In this document: positions 25,229 to 36,113 of the stretch, in pieces | Layout of the letters: the number at the start of each line of letters is the position of its first letter | Numbering within the stretch: the first letter of the stretch is position 1 | Assembly: GCA_037957365.1 (NCBI GenBank) | Contig: JARHVA010003169.1 | Coordinates: forward strand, 1,128,501-1,192,500 | Direction: 5' to 3' | Length of the DNA: 64,000 bases | Source of the DNA: Torreya grandis | Taxonomy: Eukaryota; Streptophyta; Pinopsida; Cupressales; Taxaceae | Position numbers and translations under genes: made by a program | Notes under the pieces: model-generated | What the model saw: only the letters and a program-made list of their open reading frames with translations | Database searches by the model: none | Told to the model about the DNA's origin: nothing

Positions 25229-26013
25229 TATTGGAATAATTGTCATTGATGTCAAAGGAATTGTTAACAAAATTGTCGATGAAAATGTCAATGGTCATAT
25301 ATTTTGGTGAAGAGGTATCTCTTGGATGGAACACATCCTTTAAAGGTTATATAAGGGAGAAGAGATGTGGAAGTATAACAAGCATTAGATTTGAATGAAT
25401 ATAATATAAGTGTGAGAGAGAAGGAAGAGAGGAAGAGTAGAAAATGAAATAGAATATCTCTTAAGAAAAAAGTATGAAGGGTAGATTTATTTTAATGAAG
25501 AATATTATTTAAGAATTGTGAAAGAGAGGAGAGCAGAAAGTATATAAGAAAATTAATGAGAAAGAAAGTGTAAAAAAAGAAAATTCATCATTTTATTGAA
25601 GAAACAATCACAGATGATGGAATCAATTTAGCTTGGGGTTGGTGCCTCATAGCCTAGGGGTTGGTGCTCCTGTGGGTCAGTAATCACGAATTGGCCAAGT
25701 TGGTGCTTGGCAAAAGGGATCGGTGTCTCTAGTGGGTGATTGCTCACAAATTGATTGAGTTGGTGCTTGGATTGGGGATTGATGTCTCTAGTAGGTTGGT
25801 GCCTACAAACATTGTAAAAGAGTTATATAAAAAGAATATTTCTCTATGGTTTTCTCTCGAAAGGGTTTCCACATAAATCCTGTGTTTTCTTGTGTTATTA
25901 ATTGCTATATCTTGAATGTTTATGGTTGTTGTGGTTGATTAAATGTAAAAATATTAAAGGATTATCTTATACTAATTCACCCCCCCACTCTCAGTATAAG
26001 CTTGTTCTTAACA
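25229..26013 (+). mobile_element. solo LTR inserted in the long pseudogene
   Basis: A 785-bp block begins TATTGGAATAATTGTCATTG (TG to TA at the first dinucleotide) and ends TTCTTAACA, flanked by perfect 5-bp duplications CTAGC. The pseudogene's reading frame breaks exactly at its edges. No internal region is present, so this is a solo LTR left by LTR-LTR recombination. Near its end an 8-bp inverted repeat CTTATACT/AGTATAAG (25966-25973, 25993-26000) encloses a C-rich loop, an arrangement seen in many plant copia-like LTRs. A copia origin is inference. Confidence 0.85.
25635..25812 (+). repeat. GTTGGTGCY-rich internal repeats of the solo LTR
   Basis: The words GGTTGGTGCC/T, GATYGGTGTCTCTAGTRGG and similar recur about every 15-45 bases across this stretch, giving a GC-richer patch inside the LTR. 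Confidence 0.6.
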
Positions 26014-26018
26014 CTAGC
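26014..26018. repeat. target-site duplication CTAGC, right copy
   Basis: Identical to 25224-25228. Confidence 0.85.
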
Positions 26019-26795
26019 AAGCCCTTGATTACTCCTATATTTTCCTTAAGTGTACTTTATTTTGGCCATGGTGAGGATTTGAAAACTAGGGGTTAGGCTA
26101 TGGAAGATTGGAAAAATTATTTAAGCATCTAAGCCAAATAAGTAATCCACTCGGCACTAAAATGTCTAGATGACCTACTAGACAAGCAAGGAGAGTGTAA
26201 CCACCTAGTATTCATGTATGATGTAAACATCAGAAATTTGGATAAACTTAGGATGAAGTTAGATAAGATTTGTAATACAAGAATAGACACTTTAATAGTA
26301 GAAAATATCATCTCCTTAGATGATTACAAATAACCCAAGGAGTATCAGCTAGTGGTACAACATTAGTTGGTGCTACTTAAGGAAGGTGTTTTTAATCTAG
26401 AGGGAAAAGATCAGTCCCTTGAGGTTGCAAAGATGGAGATTGAAGCCACCCTAAAGAATATGGTGAATCTTGATAGTGTATGTGAAATGACAAAGGAGGC
26501 ATTAAATGATGTCCTGAAAAGCCTCATTGATGAACCTCAAGGAGCCTTTAACATCTAGAAGATTAGAGAGTTGGTGTTGCTAGAAAAATCATGTGACCAA
26601 TTACAAACATTAGTCAGGAAAAGGTAGGTAATGCTATAGAAGGTTGCTAATTGTCTTGGTGAATATATCACTAAATTTAAATACCAATCCAACCTAACCT
26701 AAAAGATTCATACCACTATAATTGAAGGGTACATCACATACAAAAATAGTTGGTAAAGGACTCGATCATCATCATTGATTCTACAAAATGATTGA

Positions 26796-27224
26796 ATAAT
26801 TATGTTTCTTCTAATTTGGAACCATATCATTCCTCTCTTCTTTTCTTTTCCCTCTATTCTTTGCCCTCTTTTCTCATTTCCTATCAAGAAACTATTGCAC
26901 TTTTCCCATTAATGGTATGCCCCTTTCAGAAGTTGGTTTTTCGCTTAAGAAATAGATGTTTCTATTTGTTATGCAAGTGGACAAAGGTTTGTTTGGTCCC
27001 TTGTGGGACTAATCTCCATGTGTATAACTAAAATATTATTCCAAAGTGGATTATCAATCTTATCATCATCATATGGGCATGAGCATAATCCAAGGGATCA
27101 TGTTTGTTACATCGTTGAACATACTCTAGGCCCATGAAAGAATTTTCTAGCTGGAGGATCTTCATGAATATGCTAGGTATAATGTAGTCACCAAAATTAC
27201 GTCACACACTTGCTTGACTTATTA
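26796..27224. other. unassigned sequence between pseudogene and Tat-type element
   Basis: AT-rich 3' flank of the pseudogene. A short open frame here is not protein-like. Nothing else is seen. Confidence 0.4.
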
Positions 27225-27564
27225 TGTCAAAACCCCCCTTGATCCCCTTTTAATAATTAACCTTCTTAACCCACATTTTAACCTTAAAATATTTAAGTTA
27301 ATTAAAACCCACTTATGGCACCTCACCTAGTCACCTCATCCTAAGACTAATTCTTACCCTTTGAGTCATCTTGAGACTTAGTCTCCTAATCCTAACTACC
27401 TATGACTTGTTCTCACCCCTAAAATAAATTCCTAAATAACTATGTTCTTCATAACCTCACATTTTTACCATTTTCTAATGAACACCACAATTGGAGAGAG
27501 AAAGAAACAAAACGGGCTAAAAATAGCCATTTAACCTATTCTCATGCCACTAATGATGGTCAAC

Positions 27565-27599
27565 CCTCAACTGACATCGACAAAATTACCGACGTCGGT
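27565..27599. promoter_or_regulatory. ACCGACGTCGGT palindrome pair in putative Tat LTR
   Basis: A decayed copy, ACTGACATCGAC (about 27570), is followed by a perfect dodecamer at 27588-27599 and then by TTAC, the same follower as in the copia LTR copy at 14421. Confidence 0.5.
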
Positions 27600-28144
27600 T
27601 ACTTAAGCAAAATTCCAAGTTGGTATTTAGGTCAAAAAATTAATGATTCATGCATAGGTGTTTGGAAATTAGAGCATCCTATATCACTTTTGACATCCAT
27701 GCTTATCATTATTTTACACAAATTGATCTAGATCAGGAATTGATACACTATACAAAGCTTGAACTCTTGAGGATCAGCAACACATGTTTATCTTGTCTAT
27801 TCACCCATCAGTTCACAACGCCTCATTGGAGTCATCTATCCAATAGTCATAGTTCACCCATTTCACTAGCTAAGTATATCTCAATGTTTTTTAAGACTTT
27901 AAATAGTAATTTTATAATTGCTTTACATTATACTATTTATTGTTTTATGAACCCAAACTCCTTCTATGGAGGAGTTGTAAATCTCCCTACCCATTTATCT
28001 TTTCCCCAGCATACTAACCCTCTATCTAGACTCACCTATGTCTTATCCACCACCTTATGACTCTTCCTAACCTCACACCCTAACCATACTCCCATTTCCC
28101 CTCCTAGAAAATCCTTCTCTAACTCATTATAGTACTACTACCCC

Positions 28145-28235
28145 AACCGATATCAATAACCCCAATTAACATCGATGACCCCCACTGATAATAGTGACCC
28201 CAACTGACATTGGTCCTTTAACTAATGTTAGTTAT
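28145..28235. repeat. decayed palindrome array in putative Tat LTR
   Basis: About five units of the form AAYYGAYATYRRT with CCCC spacers occur every 17-20 bases (for example AACCGATATCAAT and AACTGACATTGGT). They look like CpG-depleted copies of ACCGACGTCGGT. Confidence 0.6.
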
Positions 28236-28350
28236 TATGTTTCTAAACTATCAACCTCAAAATAACCTAAAAATCTTCCCAAAACATAAACTTGACTTAT
28301 CAACTTGCACTATATTATCTTCTGCTACACTCAAACCTATATCATGGTAA

Positions 28351-28531
<181 letters not shown>

Positions 28532-28816
28532 CATTTATTTTAAACTTTATTTTAAAATAGTAGACTATCATCGCAAGGAATTTTCATCCTTCTCAGAACA
28601 AGAATGTAGCTTGGTAGTCTATACATATCTCCACTAACAAATATTTTATGTAGTGTTTTCTTATCTATAGGTGTCTTCCTCCATATACAAAGAGGGGAAT
28701 CTACAAATTTTGGAATGGTACACACTTATTCAAGTTGTAATCATTTATCCCTAACTCTCTTTTTCTCTCTCTCTCTCTCTTTGAATGTAAAATAAGCTCA
28801 AAACATAGTGAAACTC

Positions 28817-28834
28817 TGGCACACTCGATGGGAC
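28817..28834 (+). other. primer-binding site of the Tat-type element
   Basis: TGGCACACTCGATGGGAC starts with the TGG expected opposite a tRNA CCA end. It lies between the putative LTR and the gag leader. The sequence after the LTRs of the nested family (after 53534 and, reversed, before 50984) aligns with it over 18 bases. The tRNA is not identified. Confidence 0.6.
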
Positions 28835-30200
28835 CCTAGAGTTTTCCTAGGTTCATTACTTATCTAGCTATTCATATAGGTGCACCATAGTGAAATTTTC
28901 ATTCCTTGCACTTTCTCTCTTTATCTTTCTCAAAAATAAAAGTTTTAAACCTTTTTTTTTGTTTAAGGAAAGAAATAAATTTTTTCGTCCCTATCGTTCT
29001 CCTCTTATTTTAACTCTAAAATAAATTCATTATCTTCTTACAAGCTAAAAAATAACTTATTTTATTTCCCTCTTTTGAGCATTAGGATAGTGAAATTCAT
29101 CCTCTTCTTCTATTCACCATTGTTTTCATCTAAATTTAAACATTTATGATTTGGGTTTAAAATGCACTACATGTCATTGTTTTACTTGTTGCATTTAGCA
29201 CACCTAGTCAAATAAAGCATCATGAACTAATCATATAACACAAATTTTACACAACCAAATCACTCTCAAAAAATTAAACATCTAAACTCACTTGAGATAA
29301 GGTCCATTGGGATTTCATCACCTAGTGGATCACCTTACCCTACCTAATGATCCCACTTGGATTTCACTACTAAGGGGGGGGAAACCCACTCCATTCTCTG
29401 ATGGAGTATAAACTCTAGATAGGTGGTATATTTTGGCTAAGTTTCCCGACTCAAATATGGGACCATGAAGTATAGGGAGAAATCCCCTATAACAAGCCAC
29501 ATACCTAGTCTAATATAGATTTCTATTGATCACCGAAACTAACTTAGAACCATCCTTAGACTGTTCGTCTAGTACCAATTTCACAAACCAATTTTACTCT
29601 CACAATTTCTAAGGCATAAGTCATCGAGACTCTAAAATTAATTCCTAAGAGTTAATGTTTAGTGGCTACATGTTCCTTTTTTACTTCCTTTTGTCTTTTG
29701 CATTTTTCAGTTAGTGAGGATGTTTCCTTTATCAATTTATAAAATCTAGGCATTTATACCTCTTAGATTCTATTAAATTCTAGTTTCAAGTTTTCTATGT
29801 GTCCTTTATCCTTGCATAGACCTATTGTATCCTTTGTTTTACCTAGATTTCGCCTTTGGGTAGCCAAAACCTTAGATTTTTTACCTTTCTGCATTACACA
29901 TTAATCAACATAGGTAAAGCCACCAGTGTTAGTGGCCCTATTACCTACCATCATCGGTCAGATAACCAATATTGGTGGTTGTTTGATTTTATAATTTTTA
30001 ACCTACTTAAAATATCAAGCTAAAATTACCTATCTACCTACACTCAAACCTAGTTTTATGATTTTCTATCACTAATACAGAGTTTTAGGCTTGCCTTTAT
30101 CCTTTTTTCATGGTCTTGATGTGTAGCCAAGACAAAATTCTTGTTGATTACGCAAGCTAGAAACCACTCCCACCTTCCCCCTCTCCTTTTTAATTATGTC
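28835..30200 (+). other. untranslated leader of the Tat-type element
   Basis: 1.37 kb without a supported coding frame. Around 29925-29985 it holds further degraded palindrome units (CACCAGTGTTAGTGG, CATCATCGGTCAG, ACCAATATTGGTGG). Confidence 0.5.
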
Positions 30201-32030
30201 ATGGAGCATACTTTAGTTGTGGAGAATACCCCTATGCCTACCAGTCCTAACTAGACCCCCCTTATACCTAAATAAGATCTAGACTTCATGAAATTTCTTG
30301 ATCATGACATTGTAGCCCTTCAGCATTATCTCACCACAAGCTGAACCCATAACACTATGGGAGATCCCCTTTATGGTATGCCAACTTCTTTGATGGAGAT
30401 AGTTTTAGTCTCGATGGTTTCCAAATTCCATCTATGGTCACCTGAACCATTACTTAAACAAGTGACCCAACAATTAATAACCCTCAAAATTCAACCACTT
30501 AGTCTCATCTTCTTAACCCAACTTCTATAACAACTTCCTTAGCCTCATAGCCACTAATGGCCCAACAAAGTCAAAAACCATTTCAAAACATGGTAGTGCA
30601 CATCCCATCAACTCTTTCACCCATAATTAAAAGATTTAAAACTCACCCTTCAACCCATGTAATTGTGCCAGCAACCTAACCTCTCGTGATGGCACCTAGC
30701 CAAGGCATTGTCTCTAACCCCATAGGACAAGCCTCTTTAATTTTTGCCCCTCAGCCTATGACTCATTACCAATATGTTGTGTCTACACTACCACAATAAG
30801 GTGTGTCATATCCTACCTCTATCTCCCTTCAAGCACCCTATAACTTATGGGGTGCTCTTCACACCAATCCTTCTCCTAATCTCATCAAGATGATGGTGGA
30901 TAATATGTCTAACCTAGAAACATTTGTGTTAGGTTTAAAGAATGTTCGATTTTATGATCAAATATGTAACGAAACCATCCATCCTTTTTTACCTATTCAC
31001 CCTACCCAAGTTAGAGGGAGCTCCCTAAATTTACTCACATTTAGAGTAATGAGGATCCACAATAACACTTATAAGCATTTCAACATGCTTGTTACCTAAT
31101 AGGGCATGATGATGTATTATTGATTCACACTTTCCCTATGTCTCTTTTAGGTGCTACCCTAGATTGGTATAGTTTCATAACTTGGCACTCCCTTTTATCA
31201 TTTACCCAACTTGCTCAACTATTCTTAGACCACTTATCTATCAATACATATAAAAAGGTGTCTATTACAGACCTTTATTCAATTAAACAGTTTGATGATG
31301 AGTCTATCGCTAACTTTGTCGCTCATTAGAGAGGTTTAATCAATCAGCTCTCCTTTTTTTTACCTCAACTTGATCTTATCAAGCTTTTCTCTAGAGCATG
31401 TTCCAAACACATCTCTTCTACCCATTATAGCCAAAAAATTTACACATTTGACAAAGCTTTTACAATGGCACAAAAATTAGAGATTAGAGATATAGATGAA
31501 GATAGGGTTAAGTTACATAATAAAAATACCAACTCCAAACCTAATTAATCTTCCTCTAAACCCTCTTCTTCCAACCAAAAGTCAAAAGGCTCCACTAATT
31601 TCATGGTTTTTAAGGTAGCTTCTTCTACCGTAGTCAACCAGTCTAGGCCATTCACCTCATAAAATCCAAACAAATAATTCTAACAATGGTACAAACAAAG
31701 ACATTACACTCCTATTGGAGAGTTGTACACATCCATTTTGGATAAACTATTATAGTAAGGAGATATTAACCTTCCCAAAATTAGACCTCCTATATAGTTT
31801 GATCCCTCCCATCCTATCCTAACTTGGTATAAGGAGGATGAGTTTTATGGCTATCATCAAGTTAAGGGCCACAATTCTAACAACTATAAAACATTCAAAA
31901 ACATTACTCAATATATGCTTGATAAAGGTGAGCTTATCTTGAATAACCCTAAGGTGCCTACTAATGAAATCATGGATGTGTTTAAACAACCTTTTCCTAA
32001 CTATGCACTCAATCAAATAAATGTTTAGGC
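30201..32030 (+). pseudogene. gag: Gag of the Tat-type element, with stops and frameshifts
   Basis: Gag coats the packaged element RNA. An ATG at 30201 could open it, but the frame changes at least twice before 31110. From 30803 a sense-like stretch contains NPSPNLIKMMVDN and ends near 31099. A shift at about 31100 leads into IHTFPMSLLGATLDWYSF, the conserved Gag segment in which a Gly-Ala-x-x-x-Trp-Tyr motif is followed by a TQLAQLFLDH stretch and IANFVAH. Around 31850-31920 a GYHxxKGHNxxNYKTF segment matches the Cys-x-x-His...Gly-His...Cys motif of Tat-type Gag, with Tyr in place of both Cys residues (TGT to TAT). Several TAG/TAA stops are present. Identification of the family is firm; the exact start is not. 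Confidence 0.75.
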
Positions 32031-32082
32031 CATGACTGATAACTCACCTAATCATAATATTCATATGATTAATATAGTCTTC

Positions 32083-32674
32083 TCTTTACCTCTAGTCCAA
32101 CCTCTCCCATAACTAGAGGAGCCTATTTTACCTATTCCTCTTCCATAGGTAGAGGATCCTATTTCACCCATCACTCTCCCACATGTGGAGGGGCCTCCTC
32201 TACCTATCCTTTTACCATGTGAGGAACCCATAATTCCTATTCCTTTTGTACCTATTTTGCCTATTCTCCTACCTTTAGAAGAGCATACCATGCCCACTCC
32301 ACATCCACATGTTGAGGGGAGCATAATTCCTATGCTTTACCCTCTTGAAGAGCCTTCTTCACCTACTTATCCTCCACCAATGGAGGATAGTGCCCCATCC
32401 ACTCCTCTTTCACATATAAAGGAGTCTACATTATCTATTCCTACACTAATCAAGGAACCTATTGTGACTGCACCCATTAAACCAATTTTACCTCTTCTCT
32501 TTCCAATATAAGAGTCCATCTTTCCTATTCCTCATTCACATGTTGGGGTAGAAATCATACCCATGATTTATCCACTAGAAGAATTGACTTCACCAATTCC
32601 TCCCACACCTGGGGACAATGCCTCTTCTCCTTCCTTGGTTGAAGAAGACCCGATTGTAGTTTTTACTCATCTTT
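32083..32674 (+). pseudogene. Pro/Glu-rich tandem-repeat linker between Gag and protease
   Basis: In the Gag frame, about 13 degenerate units of 13-16 residues follow each other, each with a core like PxxEEPxxPIPxP (for example LPCEEPIIPIP, LEEHTMPTPHPHVE). Only two or three stops interrupt about 195 codons. The segment is likely to have been extended and disordered. The minus-strand Gly-rich open frame over this stretch is a shadow. Confidence 0.65.
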
Positions 32675-34069
32675 AGCTCAAAATAGTATAATCTAACACC
32701 TTCCCTCTTTTCCAATCATTGAAGTCTTTTTCAAAAGAAAATGTAAGGCATAAAAATACTTCATCTAAACCCTTCTCATGGTTGGTAGGAAATCTAGACT
32801 TTCTTGACTCCAAGAAGTTAGACCACTCAATATTTTGGGATAAACTTAAAGCTCCCTATCCTATGCCACAAATGTCATCCTCTACCACCAATCCTTTCAC
32901 TACCATTTGCCCTAAGGATTTTTACAAAGGTAGAACTTATTTTCCTAGACCATTAGAAGCCCAACCTTCTATATTAAAACCATCACCATCACAGGCATCT
33001 ACTACACTAAAGCAAATCAGATCTTTGGGTGTTTACCTAGTGTCTAATCTAATTAATCCATAGGTAAATTTAGATTTGAATCCTCAACCATGATTTAGAT
33101 ATCATCAACCTAAAACAAGGAATAATGTTAAGCTTCTTATGCCTCATCATTCCACTTCTCTTCCCTCAACTTTGCCTTTGATCTTGGGAACCCATCTTTC
33201 CACTTTAGTTGGAGTGCTCTCTTTCTAAGCAAGACAAAGGGCAAAGCTACCTCCTCTTTTTCTCTACCACTTAGTGGCCCTTACATATCCATCACCTCAA
33301 CACTTATGACTAACAAGGTGTCAACAAAACTAGTGACTACGCCTTCACCCAAAAGGGTGTCATGTAAAACCACATCCATGCCTCCTAAATCAAAGAAAGT
33401 GTCTAACCCCATTACAAAAAAAGTGCTATCACATTGATAGGATCTCAGGCCTCTCTCCTATGTTATTTGTTTCAATCCTCCACCATAACACATCCTCTAA
33501 TCAAGCCTTATCAGCCTCGTAGACCAAAACCATCTTGGTTTGATGACACACAAGTTTGTTTATATCATTAATCACCTGCATATGATACAAAAATTTGTAA
33601 ATCTTTCACATTTATTCTCTAATAACACTTTGATATAAAAAACCTTTTCATTAAGGAGCCTCTTTTTAACCTCCTAGTTATTCTACTAGTTGCATCCCAA
33701 ACTCCACCTAACACCTCACCTAAGTCCAAGAGTAATGATGAGGTTGTGCCTCCTCCACCACCTTCTCTAACTATGATCTAAATCAATATATTTAATGTGG
33801 CCACATGATATTAAAATAAAAAGGATAAAGCTAAGGAAAAGGCCACCACCCCTTGGGCTCATCCATTCTCAAAATATGCTCCTCTACCAAATCCAAAGAT
33901 ATTTATTCTTGGTTCCCCTCAACCCACATCTTCACAAGTCATTCAAGGCTCAATGGTGAAATAACTTCACCAAACCCCTATAAATATGTCTTTAAATGAG
34001 TTAATCCAAAAATGATCTAGTATCGCTAAGCCTTGATTAAGGCTTTACAAGTGATTGAGGTACAACTTG
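32675..34069 (+). pseudogene. poorly conserved polyprotein segment before protease
   Basis: A sense-like stretch in the same frame class at 32719-33063 (contains FLDSKKLDHSIFWDKL) is followed by Ser/Thr/Lys/Pro-rich sequence with many stops. No domain is recognised. By position it links Gag and protease. Confidence 0.5.
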
Positions 34070-34680
34070 ATGATCCTGAACCTCTTACAACTTTGGTATA
34101 TTCTCTTAATACTATTTCCCTAGTTTCCTTTAGTGATTCAGAAATTTTGGCTCTTCACCCTAGAGACTAAGACCCTACACTTTTTATCACCACATATATC
34201 AATCAAACTCATGTTAAGAGAGTCATGATCGATGGAGGTACTAGTATGAACATTATCTCCACTCATTCCTACAAATAGCTATCACTTCCTGATAATTATA
34301 TGTTATAGTCTGATGTAATACTCCATTCCTTCAATGATACTATAAAAACTACTATGGGTACTATAGTCTTGCATATTTGTGTGGGTCCTCATATAATCCC
34401 CAAACTCTTCTATGTTATAAAATGAGAGTTTCAATATAACATATTACTTGGACAGCCTTAGATACGTGCCATGGCATGTGTACCCTTGAATTTACACCGC
34501 TATGTCAAACTCAATCATGGTAAGCAAGTGCATGTTATTCCCATTGATCCACCTCTTTTCAAAACATGCAACATGACTTATATCCCCAATGATGTCCTCA
34601 TTCTATTTAAAACATCTTCCTCTTTATATTCTACTATTAAAGCTTCAACAAGCTCAACTACCTCAGTTACTTAGATACTG
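34070..34680 (+). pseudogene. retropepsin-like protease of the Tat-type element
   Basis: An aspartic protease would process the polyprotein. The active-site motif reads VMIDGGTSMNIIS, with the catalytic Asp codon at 34231. About 70 codons later YNILLGQP (about 34433-34456) matches the second conserved retropepsin motif (hydrophobic-Leu-Gly-Arg), with Gln for Arg. The C-terminal part continues as ACVPLNLHRYVKLNHG. At least four in-frame stops occur (for example after HPRD and at QP-stop-IR). The frame is the same as that of the Gag zinc region. Confidence 0.75.
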
Positions 34681-35639
34681 ATGACATAAATTCTTGACAA
34701 AGACCCCATGGAAGACACTTTCAAATGCCTTTCACTCAAATAATATCACTTGTTGACACTCAATATGTTCCATACTCCACAAGAGTATAAAAAACTTCAC
34801 ATGCACCCCAATTATAATCCTTGTATTGGGATGGTCATCCCATATGGTCCCCCTAAACTTAAAACTAACCTCACATATGGGGGAATTGATCAAGATATTA
34901 TTATCAAAAATCCCTCCTCTTCACCATAGAATTTTACCTATGACTTCTCCTTCCTAGGAAAACCTAATTTTTTTACACCTATCTTTATAGGTTTGCCTAC
35001 AAAGGATTTGGGTTAGGTCATTATGAGTAGGGTGCTTATACACCCATTTAATACCCCACTAATAAGACCATTAAAGATGCTAAAAATTGGTATGGTTTGG
35101 GTTTTGATGAACCAATGAAAACCACCAAGGTCTCTCATATCGAGGAGCCACTCTCTCCTTCTCCATCCTCTCCTCTTCCCCTATCATCACCTATAGAATT
35201 GAAGGAATCCATTCCTCCTAATTTTTTTTTCAATAAATGCCATTCATTTAGGACCCCTGACCTATCATCTGGGTGAGGAAATAAGGTCCCTTCCTCTCAT
35301 TCATCCTAAAATGGTTGACAAAGACTCTCCCACTACTAACACTATCCAATGTTAGGATGATGATGCTATTCTCACCTACATCAGTGTAGATGATTCCAAC
35401 ATCTAATGATCACTCCCTTATAAAATACAAATTATGTTAAATTAATCAACTATTGACATTAATCTATGCTCTCAAGATAACCTCTAAATCCTCAAGATTA
35501 GCTAATCTTTATATTCCCTTAAATAAACCAATTATGCTACTTCCTCTCTGATCATAGTAAAGCATTTTCTTGGTCTTATATTGCCATGCCTAGCATTGAC
35601 CCCTCTATCATCACCTAGAGTATTATAACAAACCATGAT
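34681..35639 (+). pseudogene. degraded spacer between protease and reverse transcriptase
   Basis: Short sense-like phrases in changing frames with many stops. No domain motif is recognised. The frame of reverse transcriptase differs from that of protease, so at least one shift lies here. Confidence 0.45.
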
Positions 35640-36113
35640 GCTAAGAATGTTAAGTAGAAGCTTTGTAAGAATAACCCTCATATTGTTTTCCTTGTCAAAG
35701 AAGAGTTCCTATGCCTCATCTCTATTAACTTTATTCAACCCATTGACTATCCATAATGGGTTTCCAATATTGCCCCTATCATAAAAGTGATAGGGGGAAT
35801 CCACATCTACACTAACTACCATGATCTAAACCTCACTTTTCCAAAGGATGACTTCTATTTTCCAATCATTGACCAACTTGTTGACCTGAGGGTCGACCAT
35901 GAGATGTTATCTCTTATGGACAAGTTCTCGAGCTATAATCAAATCCTCATTGATCTTGAAGATCAACAATAAACCACCTTCATCACCCCATGGGGGACTT
36001 TTCATTACTAGTTCATGCCTTTCATCCTTAAGAACACTAGCACTACCTACCAATGCACCATGAATTACATTTTTCATGACTTCCTGCATAAAATTATGAA
36101 AGACTATGTGGAT
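35640..36113 (+). pseudogene. reverse transcriptase of the Tat-type element, N-terminal part
   Basis: Motifs appear in the usual order: YPQWVSNIAPI, then the sequence normally reading DYRDLN here as NYHDLN, PKDDFYFPIIDQLVD, LSLMDKFSSYNQI with the first catalytic Asp, TPWGTF, and KNTSTTYQCTMNYIFHDFLH. The block ends at DYVD (codon GAT 36111-36113), the first three residues of the catalytic YVDD-type box. The nested insert begins at the next base. There are two or three TAG/TAA stops. The remainder is at 61261. Confidence 0.85.
36109..36113. repeat. target-site duplication TGGAT, left copy of the 25-kb insert
   Basis: TGGAT precedes the LTR start at 36114 and is repeated exactly at 61256-61260 after the last LTR. 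The GAT is the Asp codon of reverse transcriptase. Confidence 0.9.

Larger units (their letters stand above)
21544..26795 (+). pseudogene. very long decayed ORF of an unrecognised family (copy 2), split by a solo LTR
   Basis: The ATG at 21544 (MASFLTSLSGSVSSLLHEIQ) opens a frame traceable to about 23520 with stops mostly of TAG type, for example inside KNFEPWMF..., FYMSSYLMYS..., YKGFTYKFPRYLDD and LPTYTCDLSSLM. Near 23525 a poly-A tract shifts the frame. A Lys/Glu/Ser-rich, probably disordered region follows to about 24900, with at least one more shift near 25160. A 785-bp solo LTR (25229-26013) then splits a Thr-Ser codon pair, and sense-like sequence resumes with SKPLITPIF and an acidic helical tail to the stop at 26793. 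Without the LTR the unit is about 1,480 codons. Part of the N-terminal third matches the ORF at 53-1561. No known domain is recognised. It is probably a repeat-borne protein, and no host function can be assigned. Confidence 0.55.

Noticed and set aside
32061..32324. Minus-strand Gly/Ser-rich open frame
   Set aside because: Antisense shadow of the plus-strand Pro/Glu-rich linker, which is in the Gag frame.
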